The position numbers and the translations under genes are program-made. Below the pieces are notes generated by a model. It was not told the origin of the DNA. It made no database searches and was given only the letters and a program-made list of their open reading frames with translations. This document shows positions 44,526 through 53,671 of a stretch of 64,000 nt of DNA, one piece after another. Positions within the stretch are counted from its first letter, which is position 1. Each line of letters opens with the position of its first letter. This stretch comes from Methanobacteriota archaeon (GTDB taxonomy: Archaea > Thermoplasmatota > Poseidoniia > Poseidoniales > Thalassarchaeaceae): contig JAAZXW010000021.1 of the NCBI GenBank assembly GCA_014239955.1, forward strand, positions 33,160 through 97,159, given 5' to 3'.

Positions 44526-45764
44526 ATGATTCGCAATATTGTGAGCGACCAAGTGCACGTCCTAGGTGCCGGACTATCAGGATTGGCTGCCGCAACAATA
44601 CTTGCGCGATCAGGGAAGGAGGTCCATGTTCATGAGATTCGGAAAGACAGCGGTGCGAGATTTGATGGTGACTTCCAAGGAATTGAGAATTGGACTAGCG
44701 AAGTAGACTTCTTCGATGAGTTGGAAGGTTGGGGTTTTGATTCTAGTGAGTTCAAGTCCGATGCATTCGGGATAATTGACCTCATCCACCCGGATGATGT
44801 GATAACCCACCCAGAGACTGATGGTGTGGCCTTCAGAGTAGTGGAGAGGGGGACGGCAGGGCACACAATAGACCAGGCATTCAAAAGGATGGCTTTGGAA
44901 TCGGGCGTAATAATCCACTATGGCGTGAGGAGGCCTCCAGAAGAATGTGACATTGTTGCTGCTGGACCGAAAGAATCCAGTGCAGTTGCGTATGGTGAAA
45001 TCTTTGAGACGAGCCATCGAAACATCGTGGCCTTCCAACTGAATGACAAATTGGCCCCAGGGGCGTACTCATACTTGATCGTCATCGATGGTGTCGGCCT
45101 TATTTGCACATGCCTGTGGAGGAAGCAGAGGAATAGTGGACGCTATCTTGACGAGACTATTGCATGGTATGAGCAACACTACGAACTGAATAGGAAACCG
45201 AAAAAGAGAGTTGGGGGCAAGGGCGACTTTGGACTTCCAACTAAATACATGCATGAAGGAAGATTCTACGTCGGAGAGGCAGGTGGATTGCAGGACTTCA
45301 TGTGGGGTTTCGGGATGAGGTACGCGATTACTAGCGGGGTTCTATCTGCCAAGGCCATACTTGGAGAGTTCGAATACGAAAAAGAAGTCAGGAAGCGCCT
45401 ATTACCACTAGTTAGGGCCAGTGCAATTAACCGATTCCTGATGAACAGAGTAGGGGACAGGGGTTTCAAGATGGTGGCAAACCAGTGGATGAGGGATCAG
45501 AAGAGGAAAGGAGATGGCCTCAGCTTCATGCGTTGGCTGTACAAACCAGGGCTGGTGCGAAGGGCACTGTGGCCGATTGTGAAAATTGGCATGCTGAGAA
45601 GAAAGGTTCTCACCGATGGAAGGACAGTGCACAGGATGCCATTCAGGCGTTCCCTCAAAAGAGACTCGTGGGAGCCAAGTGTGGAAGCAGTAAAAATCAG
45701 AGAACAGTGGAAATCGGTGAGGAAAGGCGGTGGAACGCTGTCCTTCAAAGAGTCGGATGCTTAG
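44526..45764 (+). CDS. FAD-dependent oxidoreductase, GG-reductase/lycopene-cyclase superfamily
   Basis: The 412-residue flavoprotein has the FAD motif VHVLGAGLSGLAAATILARSGKEVHVHE at its start (GAGLSG) and a second FAD motif YVGEAGGLQDFMWGFGM, the layout of geranylgeranyl-reductase-like and monooxygenase-like enzymes. The basic C-terminal 120 residues (RRKVLTDGRTVHRMPFRRSLKR) are distinctive and unassigned. It heads a plus-strand group with an enoyl-CoA hydratase and a BoxB-like epoxidase, so a redox role in that route is possible. The frame opens from 44427 inside moaE; the ATG at 44526 is the more likely start. Confidence 0.8.
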   Translation: MIRNIVSDQVHVLGAGLSGLAAATILARSGKEVHVHEIRKDSGARFDGDFQGIENWTSEVDFFDELEGWGFDSSEFKSDAFGIIDLIHPDDVITHPETDGVAFRVVERGTAGHTIDQAFKRMALESGVIIHYGVRRPPEECDIVAAGPKESSAVAYGEIFETSHRNIVAFQLNDKLAPGAYSYLIVIDGVGLICTCLWRKQRNSGRYLDETIAWYEQHYELNRKPKKRVGGKGDFGLPTKYMHEGRFYVGEAGGLQDFMWGFGMRYAITSGVLSAKAILGEFEYEKEVRKRLLPLVRASAINRFLMNRVGDRGFKMVANQWMRDQKRKGDGLSFMRWLYKPGLVRRALWPIVKIGMLRRKVLTDGRTVHRMPFRRSLKRDSWEPSVEAVKIREQWKSVRKGGGTLSFKESDA

Positions 45765-45790
45765 CATAGTTCTGCCTCCGTTTGATTGAT

Positions 45791-46675
45791 ATGGCGGAAC
45801 TCGCTCGAGTGAGCATGACATCGTGGCCCGAACTAAAGCCCATGAAGAACCGCCTCGTAAACTACGGAGTGACTGAAAACGGAGTAGCGATTATCGAACT
45901 GGTCTCGGACTCCGACGGAGAGCCATTGGAGGGGGAGAGGACATCGGTAAACACCTACACAAGAGAGATGTGGCATGACATTGACGACGCGATTCTAAGC
46001 GCTAGATTCGATGATGACGTCTCAGTGATACTCCTGACCGGGCATGGCGAGAAGTTCTTTTCCGCGGGAGCTAGCATCAAGTACCTCAACAAACTCACTC
46101 CCGGGTACAAATATTTCTTCTGTCTGCATGCCAACGAGACCCTGTCTCGCTTGGAGCAAACACCCAAGTTAGTTATCGCGGCCCTGAATGGTCACACAGT
46201 TGGAGGAGGCCTGGAGATCGCCATGGCAGCAGACATCAGAATCGCTAGGAAGGGAAACTTCCAGGTTGGCCTTCCAGAGGTCTCATTGGGAGTACTGGCA
46301 GGAACTGGTGGGACTGCGAGACTTTCACGATTGGTCGGCAAGGCAAAGGCAATGGAAATCATGGTCACTGGCAGGAAGTTCTCCTTCGAGGAAGCAAAGG
46401 ACATGGACTTGGTGCATGACATCTACGATAGCATGACTCTCGAGGAATTCCATCGGGACGTACTCGACTACTCTGGTCGGTTCACCCTCCCGTTCGCTGC
46501 GGCAAAGGCCATCGGGAACATCAAACGTAGCGTGCAGAGCGGTCTCGAGATACCACTCGAGTACCACTTGGCCTTGGAGAGGGAGTTGCAATCTGACTTG
46601 TTCCAGTCCGATGATGCAAAGACGGGAATCAAGGCCTACGTCGATAAACAGACTCCTCGTTTCGAAGGGCAGTAA
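45791..46675 (+). CDS. Enoyl-CoA hydratase/isomerase (crotonase family)
   Basis: The 294-residue crotonase-fold enzyme shows the oxyanion-hole loop FFSAGASIKYL, LNGHTVGGGLEIAMAADIRIA and the catalytic glutamate region FQVGLPEVSLGVLAGTGGTARL. It hydrates or isomerises enoyl-CoA thioesters. The C-terminal part with KQTPRFEGQ is typical. A TTG at 45782 opens the frame nine bases earlier; the ATG at 45791 lies about 25 nt after CTTAGCATAG, fitting a leaderless start. The next gene is the diiron epoxidase. Confidence 0.9.
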   Translation: MAELARVSMTSWPELKPMKNRLVNYGVTENGVAIIELVSDSDGEPLEGERTSVNTYTREMWHDIDDAILSARFDDDVSVILLTGHGEKFFSAGASIKYLNKLTPGYKYFFCLHANETLSRLEQTPKLVIAALNGHTVGGGLEIAMAADIRIARKGNFQVGLPEVSLGVLAGTGGTARLSRLVGKAKAMEIMVTGRKFSFEEAKDMDLVHDIYDSMTLEEFHRDVLDYSGRFTLPFAAAKAIGNIKRSVQSGLEIPLEYHLALERELQSDLFQSDDAKTGIKAYVDKQTPRFEGQ

Positions 46676-46826
46676 ATCGACCTTGTGTGAGATGGTTCAA
46701 CTAATCGAGAATCATATCGTTCACGAATACCCGGGAGACATCAGAAGAGGAGCCCTATAGACTAAATTTTTCATGAGGGAATTGGTCCAAAGAGTGATTA
46801 ATATAGTGCAAAGGAGTGGAAGGAAT

Positions 46827-47969
46827 ATGGCAGAAACGGAGGTAGTAGAAAGTTACCCGACCAACTTCGAAACATGGATTGAAGAGTTCAACGAGTGGCA
46901 GACAAGGATTGGATTCGACCCCTCTTGGTTAGGAGATTACAGATTTGACATCAAGTTCGACTGGGACACTGCTGGCAAGGAACTAGAGTTCGGTGATTTC
47001 AAGGGAATGCCCAAGTGGGATCGGAGAATGCAAATCCCACAACAGAACATCATGGATGCGATAATCACCATGGTTAGCGTGCAAGGTGATACAGAGTTCG
47101 CAAGCGTTGAGCAGCAAAATCACCTGCTGACTACCGCACCTACGGAGTACGACAAGAAGTCAGCAATGAGGATAATGTGCGAGGAACAGAGACACGGATG
47201 GCAGATGGCTTACCTTCTATGCACGTTCTTCGGAGAGCAGGGGGTCAGGGAGGCTGCTAAGCTACTGGAAAGAAACGCGCAAGAGGGGACGAGGATCCTA
47301 GGTTCTTTCAATGAGCCCATAGATCACTGGCTCGACTTCTTCATGTTCACGCACTTCATTGATAGGGACGGGAAGTATCAGCTTAAGATGCTCAGTACTT
47401 CCTCCTTCAAGCCTCTGGCAGCCAGCATGGGACCGATGCTCAAGGAGGAGTCTTTCCATCTAGGGACAGGTGCCAATGGACTTAGGAGAATCGTGAAGAA
47501 GGGTGTGATTCCATGTGCTCTCGTCCAGAAGTATGTGAACAAGTGGGTCAGTACCGGACTAGATTTGTTCGGAACAGATGACTCAGCCAGCGCACAGTGG
47601 GCTTACGTCTATGGAATCAAGGGGCGCTACGATGAGAGGGAGGCAGCGGGAGCAGCAGACAGAGAGCACCTGAACGAGGCCAGCAGGGACCTCTACTTCC
47701 AAGAACTAAGTGAGGAGATGGGGCGAATCAGCAAGGCACGCAAGGAGGGAGAGCCAGCGCTCTACATCCCATCCGACAAGTTCCGAAGGGGCATAGGAAA
47801 GTACGCGGGCAAGAACTTCACCGTAGAGGGTGAGCCCTTTGAAGGAAATGACCAAGAATGGGAGGAATACCTAATCACGGTCCTTCCAACGGATGAAGAC
47901 GAGGAAAGGCTGGTTAACGACTACATGAAGAAGGAGTGGATCCAGTACAGGGAATGGAAGGGCAACTGA
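46827..47969 (+). CDS. BoxB-like diiron oxygenase (benzoyl-CoA 2,3-epoxidase family)
   Basis: The 380-residue ferritin-like protein has a spacing of metal ligands close to BoxB: Glu90, then EQRH with Glu120 and His123, Asp181 in FIDRDGKYQL, and EESFH with Glu208 and His211. The segment HWLDFFMFTHFIDRDGK is also BoxB-like. BoxB epoxidises benzoyl-CoA with O2 and electrons from BoxA; PaaA of phenylacetyl-CoA epoxidase is a more distant relative. At 380 residues it is shorter than typical BoxB. Start choice: the ATG at 46827 has GGAAGG upstream and ATTAATATAG about 25 nt before it; an ATG at 46773 is also open. Substrate is inferred from family and neighbours. Confidence 0.8.
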   Translation: MAETEVVESYPTNFETWIEEFNEWQTRIGFDPSWLGDYRFDIKFDWDTAGKELEFGDFKGMPKWDRRMQIPQQNIMDAIITMVSVQGDTEFASVEQQNHLLTTAPTEYDKKSAMRIMCEEQRHGWQMAYLLCTFFGEQGVREAAKLLERNAQEGTRILGSFNEPIDHWLDFFMFTHFIDRDGKYQLKMLSTSSFKPLAASMGPMLKEESFHLGTGANGLRRIVKKGVIPCALVQKYVNKWVSTGLDLFGTDDSASAQWAYVYGIKGRYDEREAAGAADREHLNEASRDLYFQELSEEMGRISKARKEGEPALYIPSDKFRRGIGKYAGKNFTVEGEPFEGNDQEWEEYLITVLPTDEDEERLVNDYMKKEWIQYREWKGN

Positions 47970-47984
47970 CCCGGGGGTTACCGA

Positions 47985-48548
47985 ATGCAACACGTCGCAC
48001 TCACAGTGTTCGACAAGGATCTTTGTCGGCCATTCTTCGATAATGTAACTGAGCTATTCCATGCTCATCACCACTCCAAGGAGCAGGATCCGAGCGGATA
48101 CGAGAGTCTCTTGTACAGGGTTTATCGCCCATACACTCCAGAGATGCTTGACACAATTGATCGGTGGATGGGTCTCGGAGAGAGGGCATGGAGGGCGGAG
48201 ACGCAAAGGGAGGTTCTTCTATCCCTGTACGCTATCCGCTATCCGGACACACTGCTAATTGAGAGTCTCACTGACAATGCTAGATCCGACATCCGTAGAC
48301 TCTCCGCATACCTACACTTCACACATCACACATACTCAATTTGGGACGAGGACACAAGGAAGGGGCTGGGAAGACTAGGGATTGACCTACCAAAGATGGA
48401 GGAGGCTGATCCATTCGTTTACGGTGCATACATTTCTTCAATCGAGCTTCTGAAGGACGTCGCCCCTTTCACCTGCTTCCTAGAGCACGACGTCCCTCGG
48501 CAGAGGCTGTTCCAGTCTGCTCTGGCTGCATATGGCCGCGAAGGTTAG
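47985..48548 (+). CDS. Hypothetical protein between BoxB-like and hydroxyacyl-CoA dehydrogenase genes
   Basis: The 187-residue protein is not one I recognise. It is helical, with clusters of His and Asp/Glu near the start (FHAHHHSKEQD) and again in AYLHFTHHTYSIWDEDTR, so metal binding is conceivable. Its ATG follows the epoxidase stop by 15 bases behind CCGGGGGTTACCG, and its position suggests an accessory subunit or maturation factor for the oxygenase. That role is inferred. Confidence 0.7.
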   Translation: MQHVALTVFDKDLCRPFFDNVTELFHAHHHSKEQDPSGYESLLYRVYRPYTPEMLDTIDRWMGLGERAWRAETQREVLLSLYAIRYPDTLLIESLTDNARSDIRRLSAYLHFTHHTYSIWDEDTRKGLGRLGIDLPKMEEADPFVYGAYISSIELLKDVAPFTCFLEHDVPRQRLFQSALAAYGREG

Positions 48549-48582
48549 CACTGCTTATTTCCCGACAGACTATCCGGCACTC

Positions 48583-49461
48583 ATGACGATTCGCAGAGTG
48601 GCAGTAATAGGTGCTGGCACCATGGGTTCAGGAATAGCCCAAGTTAGTGCTCAGACTGGATGGGATACTCGGCTTTTCGACGCCTTTCCTGATTCACTGG
48701 AGAATGGCATGGAAAAAATTAACGAATTCTGGGACAAAGGAATCTCCAAGGGGAAGACTAGTCCCCAGCAGAAGGAGATTTGGTCAGCCAACCTTAGAGC
48801 CACCAGTGAAATGTCAGACGCGGTGGAAGATTCGGATATTGTAATAGAAGCGGTTCCGGAAAGGATGGAGCTCAAAAGATCGATTTTCAACGAATTAGAG
48901 GGTCTAGCACCTTCGAGCGCGATACTTGCAACGAATACATCTGGACTCCCAATCTCGGAGATTGCGTCGCATACAGGTTGTCCAGAGAGAGTGATAGGGA
49001 TGCATTTCTTTAACCCGGTTCCATTGATGCAGCTTCTGGAAATCGTTCGCCATGAATTGGTAGACGAAAGTACAGTCTCTACGGCCAGGGAAGTTGGAGA
49101 GGCCATGGGTAAGACGACAATTATCGTACGAGATATACCAGGATTCGCTACCAGCAGATTGGGAGTGGTCCTAGGCAATGAGGCAATCAGGATGTTGGCC
49201 GAGGGCGTGGCTTCGGCAAGTGACATTGACACCGCAATGCGCTTGGGCTATCGGCACCCGATGGGACCGCTAGAGTTGTCAGATCTTGTGGGCCTGGACG
49301 TTAGAAGGGACATATTGAACAGTCTTGCAGATGCTTTTGATGATGAGTCTTACAGGCCTCACCCACTTCTGAGTGAGTTGGTGGATTCGGGATATCTAGG
49401 AAAGAAGACGGGCAGGGGCATCTACGATTGGACTTCGGGTGAGAAAGTAGAGAGGGAGTGA
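48583..49461 (+). CDS. 3-hydroxyacyl-CoA dehydrogenase (NAD-dependent)
   Basis: The 292-residue enzyme oxidises 3-hydroxyacyl-CoA to 3-oxoacyl-CoA. The NAD site reads RRVAVIGAGTMGSGIAQVSA, followed by SDIVIEAVPE, the catalytic region ILATNTSGLPISEIA, GMHFFNPVPLMQLLEIV (with the catalytic His) and the C-terminal LGYRHPMGPLELSDLVGLDV and LGKKTGRGIYDW. It is a PaaH/Hbd-type single-domain enzyme. It closes the plus-strand cluster. The frame is open from 48532 inside the preceding gene, but the ATG at 48583 gives the normal start. Confidence 0.94.
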   Translation: MTIRRVAVIGAGTMGSGIAQVSAQTGWDTRLFDAFPDSLENGMEKINEFWDKGISKGKTSPQQKEIWSANLRATSEMSDAVEDSDIVIEAVPERMELKRSIFNELEGLAPSSAILATNTSGLPISEIASHTGCPERVIGMHFFNPVPLMQLLEIVRHELVDESTVSTAREVGEAMGKTTIIVRDIPGFATSRLGVVLGNEAIRMLAEGVASASDIDTAMRLGYRHPMGPLELSDLVGLDVRRDILNSLADAFDDESYRPHPLLSELVDSGYLGKKTGRGIYDWTSGEKVERE

Positions 49462-49478
49462 ATTCACTCCATTTCTGA

Positions 49479-51524
49479 CTACCATGTTCCATTGAAGTAG
49501 CATTGCCCAGAGCAGGTATCGGTAACCATTCCACTGAGAAGATAGCCTGTGGCCAAGTCAATTGCAGGTGCGAAGCCCAGAACCTGGTTATGCGCAAGAG
49601 AGTGGTAAGCCATCGGGCCCTGAATGTTTCCTGGGGGAACTTCGGGGAAGTTCCCGTCAAAGTACACAATTGCTGAGCCTGATATTGGAGCCTGGGCCAC
49701 ATCAAGATTGTGAGGGTGATATGTTGAATTTGCTAGAACTGGAATCCCCGAAGTTCTTGATGCCCTATCCGCGGAGAGAGTCGTTACCTGAGCGTCATTG
49801 ATAGACACCAAGTAGAGAATCTCGAATGGGTGGAGCTCCCCCTCCAGGCCCCCATCCCTGAAGGGAAGGTATGTCTCTGGTTCAGTAGCGTCCCACATTG
49901 ACTGCATCAATGCCAATAGAATTGAGCGATCCATTGTTGATTCGTATGCCAGAGGTGATGCGAATAGCTCCTCGAACTGGGTGTACTGAGTTGATCTTTC
50001 GGCGATGAATCCGAAAGATGATCCTGCCACCCAAAGCACGCCGCGATCTATTTCCGGGATTAGTGATAGCATGGAAGGGCCCCTGATGCCACCCAATGAA
50101 ACTCCCATGTAATCGACATCGGAAGTGTCTACAAGATTGGTGCCATTGTGAAAGAATTCTGACAATTCAGAGCATACTCCCTTGATCGTTTTGATCATTG
50201 CTAGATGGTTTATCACAGACTGCTGAAGCCTTTCGGACTGGTGCTGAAGATAGTTCACATTCATCAATCCAAAGGTAACTGCATCAAAATCTCCATCCGA
50301 ACTCCAGCCCTTGAAGTCTGTTCCTATTGTGGCCACTCCCGAATGATTTGCCCATCCCCTAAATCCTGAAACCATTCCCTCTCCATCGCCCAAAAATCCA
50401 TGTCCAAGGACTACTAGGGGGGCGGGTTGTGAATTCTCTGCAGCTGACATTGGAATTGTGAGTGTGAAAACAACTTCGCTGAGGAAGTTGAATTTTGGTT
50501 TCCCAACTTCGTCTCGCGTCATTGGAGTTGGAGGATAAGTGGATTCCAGATAGTGAGGAGTCGTGATGGTTCCGCTGATTCTTCTGAGTGTGGAATTATC
50601 GTTACCATAGTTCTCATCGACGGAAGTAACGTTGCAACCTATTCCATCATCGCCCAAACGTTGAATTGCATCGTTTCGCATAGAGATTAGATTCTCAGTC
50701 AGTGATTGACTCGATGCTGTGTGGAACCACCATGCTGATTGGAGAGAAGACCTTTCGAAGCCAACTTCTGAAAGCGCGGAAAACATAGTCTCGTAACCTA
50801 GACGAGCGTTCTCAATTTGGTCTGAATCTGTAGAGATATCTTCTCTGAGTGCCATGAAAGCGTCAAATGGTTCCACTTCTGCCCCATCCGAATCAATCAA
50901 ACCTCTGAAAGCAACAGCATACTGTGTGTTGTGTTCGAGGCCTCTTAGGGACCTAATGTGGACCAGAGTTGCCTCACCCTCCTGGGTCCTTGAAGAGATC
51001 TCAACCCAGTGTTCGACAATTTCGCCGGAATCCATGTTTAGTAAGACGCTCCCATGTCCATTTGCTATTGAGGGTGCAATGTTGTCCTGAGATGCCAGGT
51101 TGGAGATGCTTGGAAGACTACTGAAGGTGGTAAAAATCTGAGACGAGGGGGAGTGCCCGTCCCTGGAATTGATCATGTGGAATTCTTTGGAAACAGCTGA
51201 TGCAGAATCCGGAATGGCCTCTCCCGGGATGTTTACTCTGAATCCGGTCAATGATGTCGAATCACTCGAAAGAAATGCAGAGGATGGGAAGGGGAGCAGG
51301 CAATGGTCTGGGTTTGTATTATCGCAGAAGTTGTTTCCCGAGATGGAAATTTCCTCGTCCTCGATGACCTCGTCCTCGCCAATAGAATCAGTAATTTCGC
51401 AAGATGAGTCGTCTTGGCAATCTTCAATTTCTGAAATCTCTGATACTTCGTCACTTAGGCATCCGGGTAGTATCAAAGAGGCCACTATTAATGCTGCGAT
51501 AGCTCTTTTCGAGATTCGGTTCAC
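49479..51524 (-). CDS. Secreted lipoprotein with alpha/beta-hydrolase domain
   Basis: A 681-residue exported protein. The signal peptide ends in a lipobox, LILPGC with Cys22, after which comes an acidic, Ser/Glu-rich linker with CQDDSSCEITDS. The C-terminal 400 residues contain an alpha/beta-hydrolase fold: PLVVLGHGFLGDGEG, the nucleophile elbow MGVSLGG (GxSxG) and a late histidine in STYHPHNLD. It is likely an esterase, lipase or similar enzyme on the cell surface that degrades dissolved organic matter. The start is GTG. It is convergent with the dehydrogenase gene. Confidence 0.82.
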   Translation of the reverse strand: MNRISKRAIAALIVASLILPGCLSDEVSEISEIEDCQDDSSCEITDSIGEDEVIEDEEISISGNNFCDNTNPDHCLLPFPSSAFLSSDSTSLTGFRVNIPGEAIPDSASAVSKEFHMINSRDGHSPSSQIFTTFSSLPSISNLASQDNIAPSIANGHGSVLLNMDSGEIVEHWVEISSRTQEGEATLVHIRSLRGLEHNTQYAVAFRGLIDSDGAEVEPFDAFMALREDISTDSDQIENARLGYETMFSALSEVGFERSSLQSAWWFHTASSQSLTENLISMRNDAIQRLGDDGIGCNVTSVDENYGNDNSTLRRISGTITTPHYLESTYPPTPMTRDEVGKPKFNFLSEVVFTLTIPMSAAENSQPAPLVVLGHGFLGDGEGMVSGFRGWANHSGVATIGTDFKGWSSDGDFDAVTFGLMNVNYLQHQSERLQQSVINHLAMIKTIKGVCSELSEFFHNGTNLVDTSDVDYMGVSLGGIRGPSMLSLIPEIDRGVLWVAGSSFGFIAERSTQYTQFEELFASPLAYESTMDRSILLALMQSMWDATEPETYLPFRDGGLEGELHPFEILYLVSINDAQVTTLSADRASRTSGIPVLANSTYHPHNLDVAQAPISGSAIVYFDGNFPEVPPGNIQGPMAYHSLAHNQVLGFAPAIDLATGYLLSGMVTDTCSGQCYFNGTW

Positions 51525-51559
51525 AATATTACGAACAGAGGACCGGTTATGAATTGAAT

Positions 51560-52627
51560 CTAAGATGTGAGGATTTGATGGAAGTGATGAACTCCGGCCT
51601 CTTTGGTTGGGGAGTACCGACCCCGATCGTAAGTTTGAGAGGAAACGCCTCTCTGTGTTGCCTCGACAATTTCCTGATCTTCCGATTCGACTTTGTCCAA
51701 GTCGCCACCGGCCCCCTTGCCGAGCATCCTCTTGTCCCAGACAAAACCGTGATAGATTATCCTAGTTTGATCGACTGATAAAGGAACTACCAAGTTGACA
51801 GAAAGACCCCATGGATAGAAGTTTAACATCAGTCCGGGGAATATCCAATAGTAGTATGCGGCTACACTGAGTCCAAAATCGGGAGAGTTCTCTGGGATGT
51901 CAAATGTAGACTCACCCTCGCGGGCGATTCCAATTTGGAGAACTCCGCCCTCAAAAAGTTCCGTCTGATAATTATCGTAGTCCAATGCCCTATTGAGATC
52001 ATTGTGAACAAATGGTATGTGAAAACCCTCCAGATAGTTGTCAACATATAGTGCCCAGTTTGCTTTGACTTCGTAACTCCGGTTTCGAGTAGGATCGTAT
52101 TCAAATGTCTCTATTGGCATCCAACCAACTCTTTTTTCCATCTCATCTAGGCATGATTTCAGATTTGAAGGCTCGACTCCCGTGAATATGAGCCCCTTCC
52201 AACTGAGAGTGGGAAAATTCCTCAAGTCATCTAGTTCACTGGGAAAATCTACTACTTCATCGAATTCTGGCATTGACCTCAACGCCCCATCAAGATCGAA
52301 TGTTCGACCGTGGTAGGGGCACTGGATAGCATTCTTAGAACAGGTTCCACCGACGATTAGCATCCCCCGATGGGTACAGACATTCGAAAGACATCTGATT
52401 TCCCCATCCATTGTCATTATCATCGGCTCGTCAATTAAGTTCCCCATATGGCCCAATTCAATCGTGGAGCAATTGGCGAGTTGACTTTTATGTGCTGCGA
52501 AATGCCATAATTTCCTAAATCCGAGTTTCAATTCTGCGAATCTGTGGGAATCGACATAGTATGAGGATGGAAGGGTTCGAGCCTTCGTGATGTCTGAATC
52601 AATGAGGTTGGACAAGGTTAGCGCCAA
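51560..52627 (-). CDS. Rieske non-haem iron ring-hydroxylating oxygenase, alpha subunit
   Basis: The 355-residue protein has the Rieske [2Fe-2S] motif CTHRG...CPYHG (C-x-H ... C-x2-H) near residues 84-107 and the mononuclear-iron site with YVDNYLEGFHIPFVHNDL in the catalytic domain. Such proteins hydroxylate aromatic rings or demethylate quaternary amines, for example stachydrine or carnitine; the length fits either. No beta subunit or reductase lies next to it. The start is TTG with GGGGTGA upstream, just behind the DUF1499 stop. Confidence 0.88.
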   Translation of the reverse strand: MALTLSNLIDSDITKARTLPSSYYVDSHRFAELKLGFRKLWHFAAHKSQLANCSTIELGHMGNLIDEPMIMTMDGEIRCLSNVCTHRGMLIVGGTCSKNAIQCPYHGRTFDLDGALRSMPEFDEVVDFPSELDDLRNFPTLSWKGLIFTGVEPSNLKSCLDEMEKRVGWMPIETFEYDPTRNRSYEVKANWALYVDNYLEGFHIPFVHNDLNRALDYDNYQTELFEGGVLQIGIAREGESTFDIPENSPDFGLSVAAYYYWIFPGLMLNFYPWGLSVNLVVPLSVDQTRIIYHGFVWDKRMLGKGAGGDLDKVESEDQEIVEATQRGVSSQTYDRGRYSPTKEAGVHHFHQILTS

Positions 52628-52633
52628 TCACCC

Positions 52634-53131
52634 CTAGGCGCAATCCGATGTAGCCATTTCGACGTTTGACATGTATTCTGCGAAGCTCTGAACTCGCGCT
52701 TTGTTGACACCGAGGTCGGAAACTCCTAGACGTGATTTTGAGTATACATGGAGCACTGTTTCGCCATCCTCGCAGAATCCTCTGACTACGAAATCATCTG
52801 GAAATCTGAACATTAGTGTTCGGAAAACAGAGTGTGTTTGTTCGGACCAGTCGCCAATTATACTAGTCCCAGACTGGGAGTCAATCCAAGTTCTTACCTC
52901 GTCCATTACATCTTCAAGGCTGGAATTGAGTCTCAATTCAGTGAGGTTTCCACTCCTGTAAGTGTTGGGACCTATCATTGAGCAATTTAACGAATCATTG
53001 GAACACTTTTCGGGGAAGGAATCGGGTTCGATTACCTCATCCGGTGCAGCAATTTGAATGGAAATAATGGAGACCAAATATACCGATACAAGGCCCAATA
53101 CAAACAATGGTAGTCTGCTTTGCTTGGTCAC
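52634..53131 (-). CDS. DUF1499-family membrane-anchored protein
   Basis: The 165-residue protein starts with one membrane helix (LPLFVLGLVSVYLVSIISIQIA) followed by a soluble domain with NCSMIGPNTYR, RTLMFRFPDDFVVRGFCEDGETVLHVYSKSRLGVSDLGVNKARVQSFAEYM (in parts: FRFPDDFV and SRLGVSDLGVNKARV), the strongly conserved DUF1499 ending. The biochemical role of DUF1499 proteins is unknown. Its start overlaps the GrpE stop by four bases, so the two genes are cotranscribed. Confidence 0.8.
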   Translation of the reverse strand: MTKQSRLPLFVLGLVSVYLVSIISIQIAAPDEVIEPDSFPEKCSNDSLNCSMIGPNTYRSGNLTELRLNSSLEDVMDEVRTWIDSQSGTSIIGDWSEQTHSVFRTLMFRFPDDFVVRGFCEDGETVLHVYSKSRLGVSDLGVNKARVQSFAEYMSNVEMATSDCA

Positions 53132-53616
53132 GAGTCACCCTCGGCGACAATAACTCTAGATGCTCTAAGGATACGATCATGCATCCTGTAACCACTCTCT
53201 ATTACCTCTATGACGCTACCTGGTTCCTCTCCATCCGGACAGGGGACTGTTGCTATTGCCTCCATGCAGGTAGGGTCGAATTTCTTACCTAGAGTTTCAA
53301 TCTGGGAGATTCCCTCGGCTTCTAGGGATGACTTGATCCCATCCAGGGTTAGTTTTACGCCCTCGATTACTGACTCTAATCCATCTTCTCCCTCTGAAGC
53401 ATCGACTGCCTTGGATAGGTGATCGATAGTTGGAATAAGTCGCCTTGCGAGAGAAGCGCCACCATACTTCAGGGCTTCTGACCTATCTCTGGCTGCCCTC
53501 TGAATGACGTTTGCAGTCTCGGCCTTAGCATACTGAATCTCCTTTTCTAGTTCAGAAACTCTTGATTCGAAATCGGGTTCCTCTGGAACAGAAATCTCTT
53601 TTTCTTCGTCCGGCAT
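53128..53616 (-). CDS. grpE: Nucleotide exchange factor GrpE
   Basis: The 162-residue cochaperone makes DnaK release ADP. It has an acidic N-terminal tail, a long coiled coil with ELEKEIQYAKAETANVIQRAARDRSEA, the LARRLIPTIDHLSKAV helix and the beta domain with GKKFDPTCMEAIATVPCPDGEEPGSVIEVIESGYRMHDRILRASRVIV (seen as KFDPTCMEAI and GYRMHDRILRAS), all typical. GTG at 53628 is an alternative start; the ATG at 53616 has AGGAAGAG upstream. No dnaK or dnaJ is seen in the window. In archaea this machinery is thought to be of bacterial origin. Confidence 0.92.
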   Translation of the reverse strand: MPDEEKEISVPEEPDFESRVSELEKEIQYAKAETANVIQRAARDRSEALKYGGASLARRLIPTIDHLSKAVDASEGEDGLESVIEGVKLTLDGIKSSLEAEGISQIETLGKKFDPTCMEAIATVPCPDGEEPGSVIEVIESGYRMHDRILRASRVIVAEGDS

Positions 53617-53671
53617 CTCTTCCTTCACGTCAATGGGCTGGAATGGCCCCTCAAGAATCCAATGGTCGATG

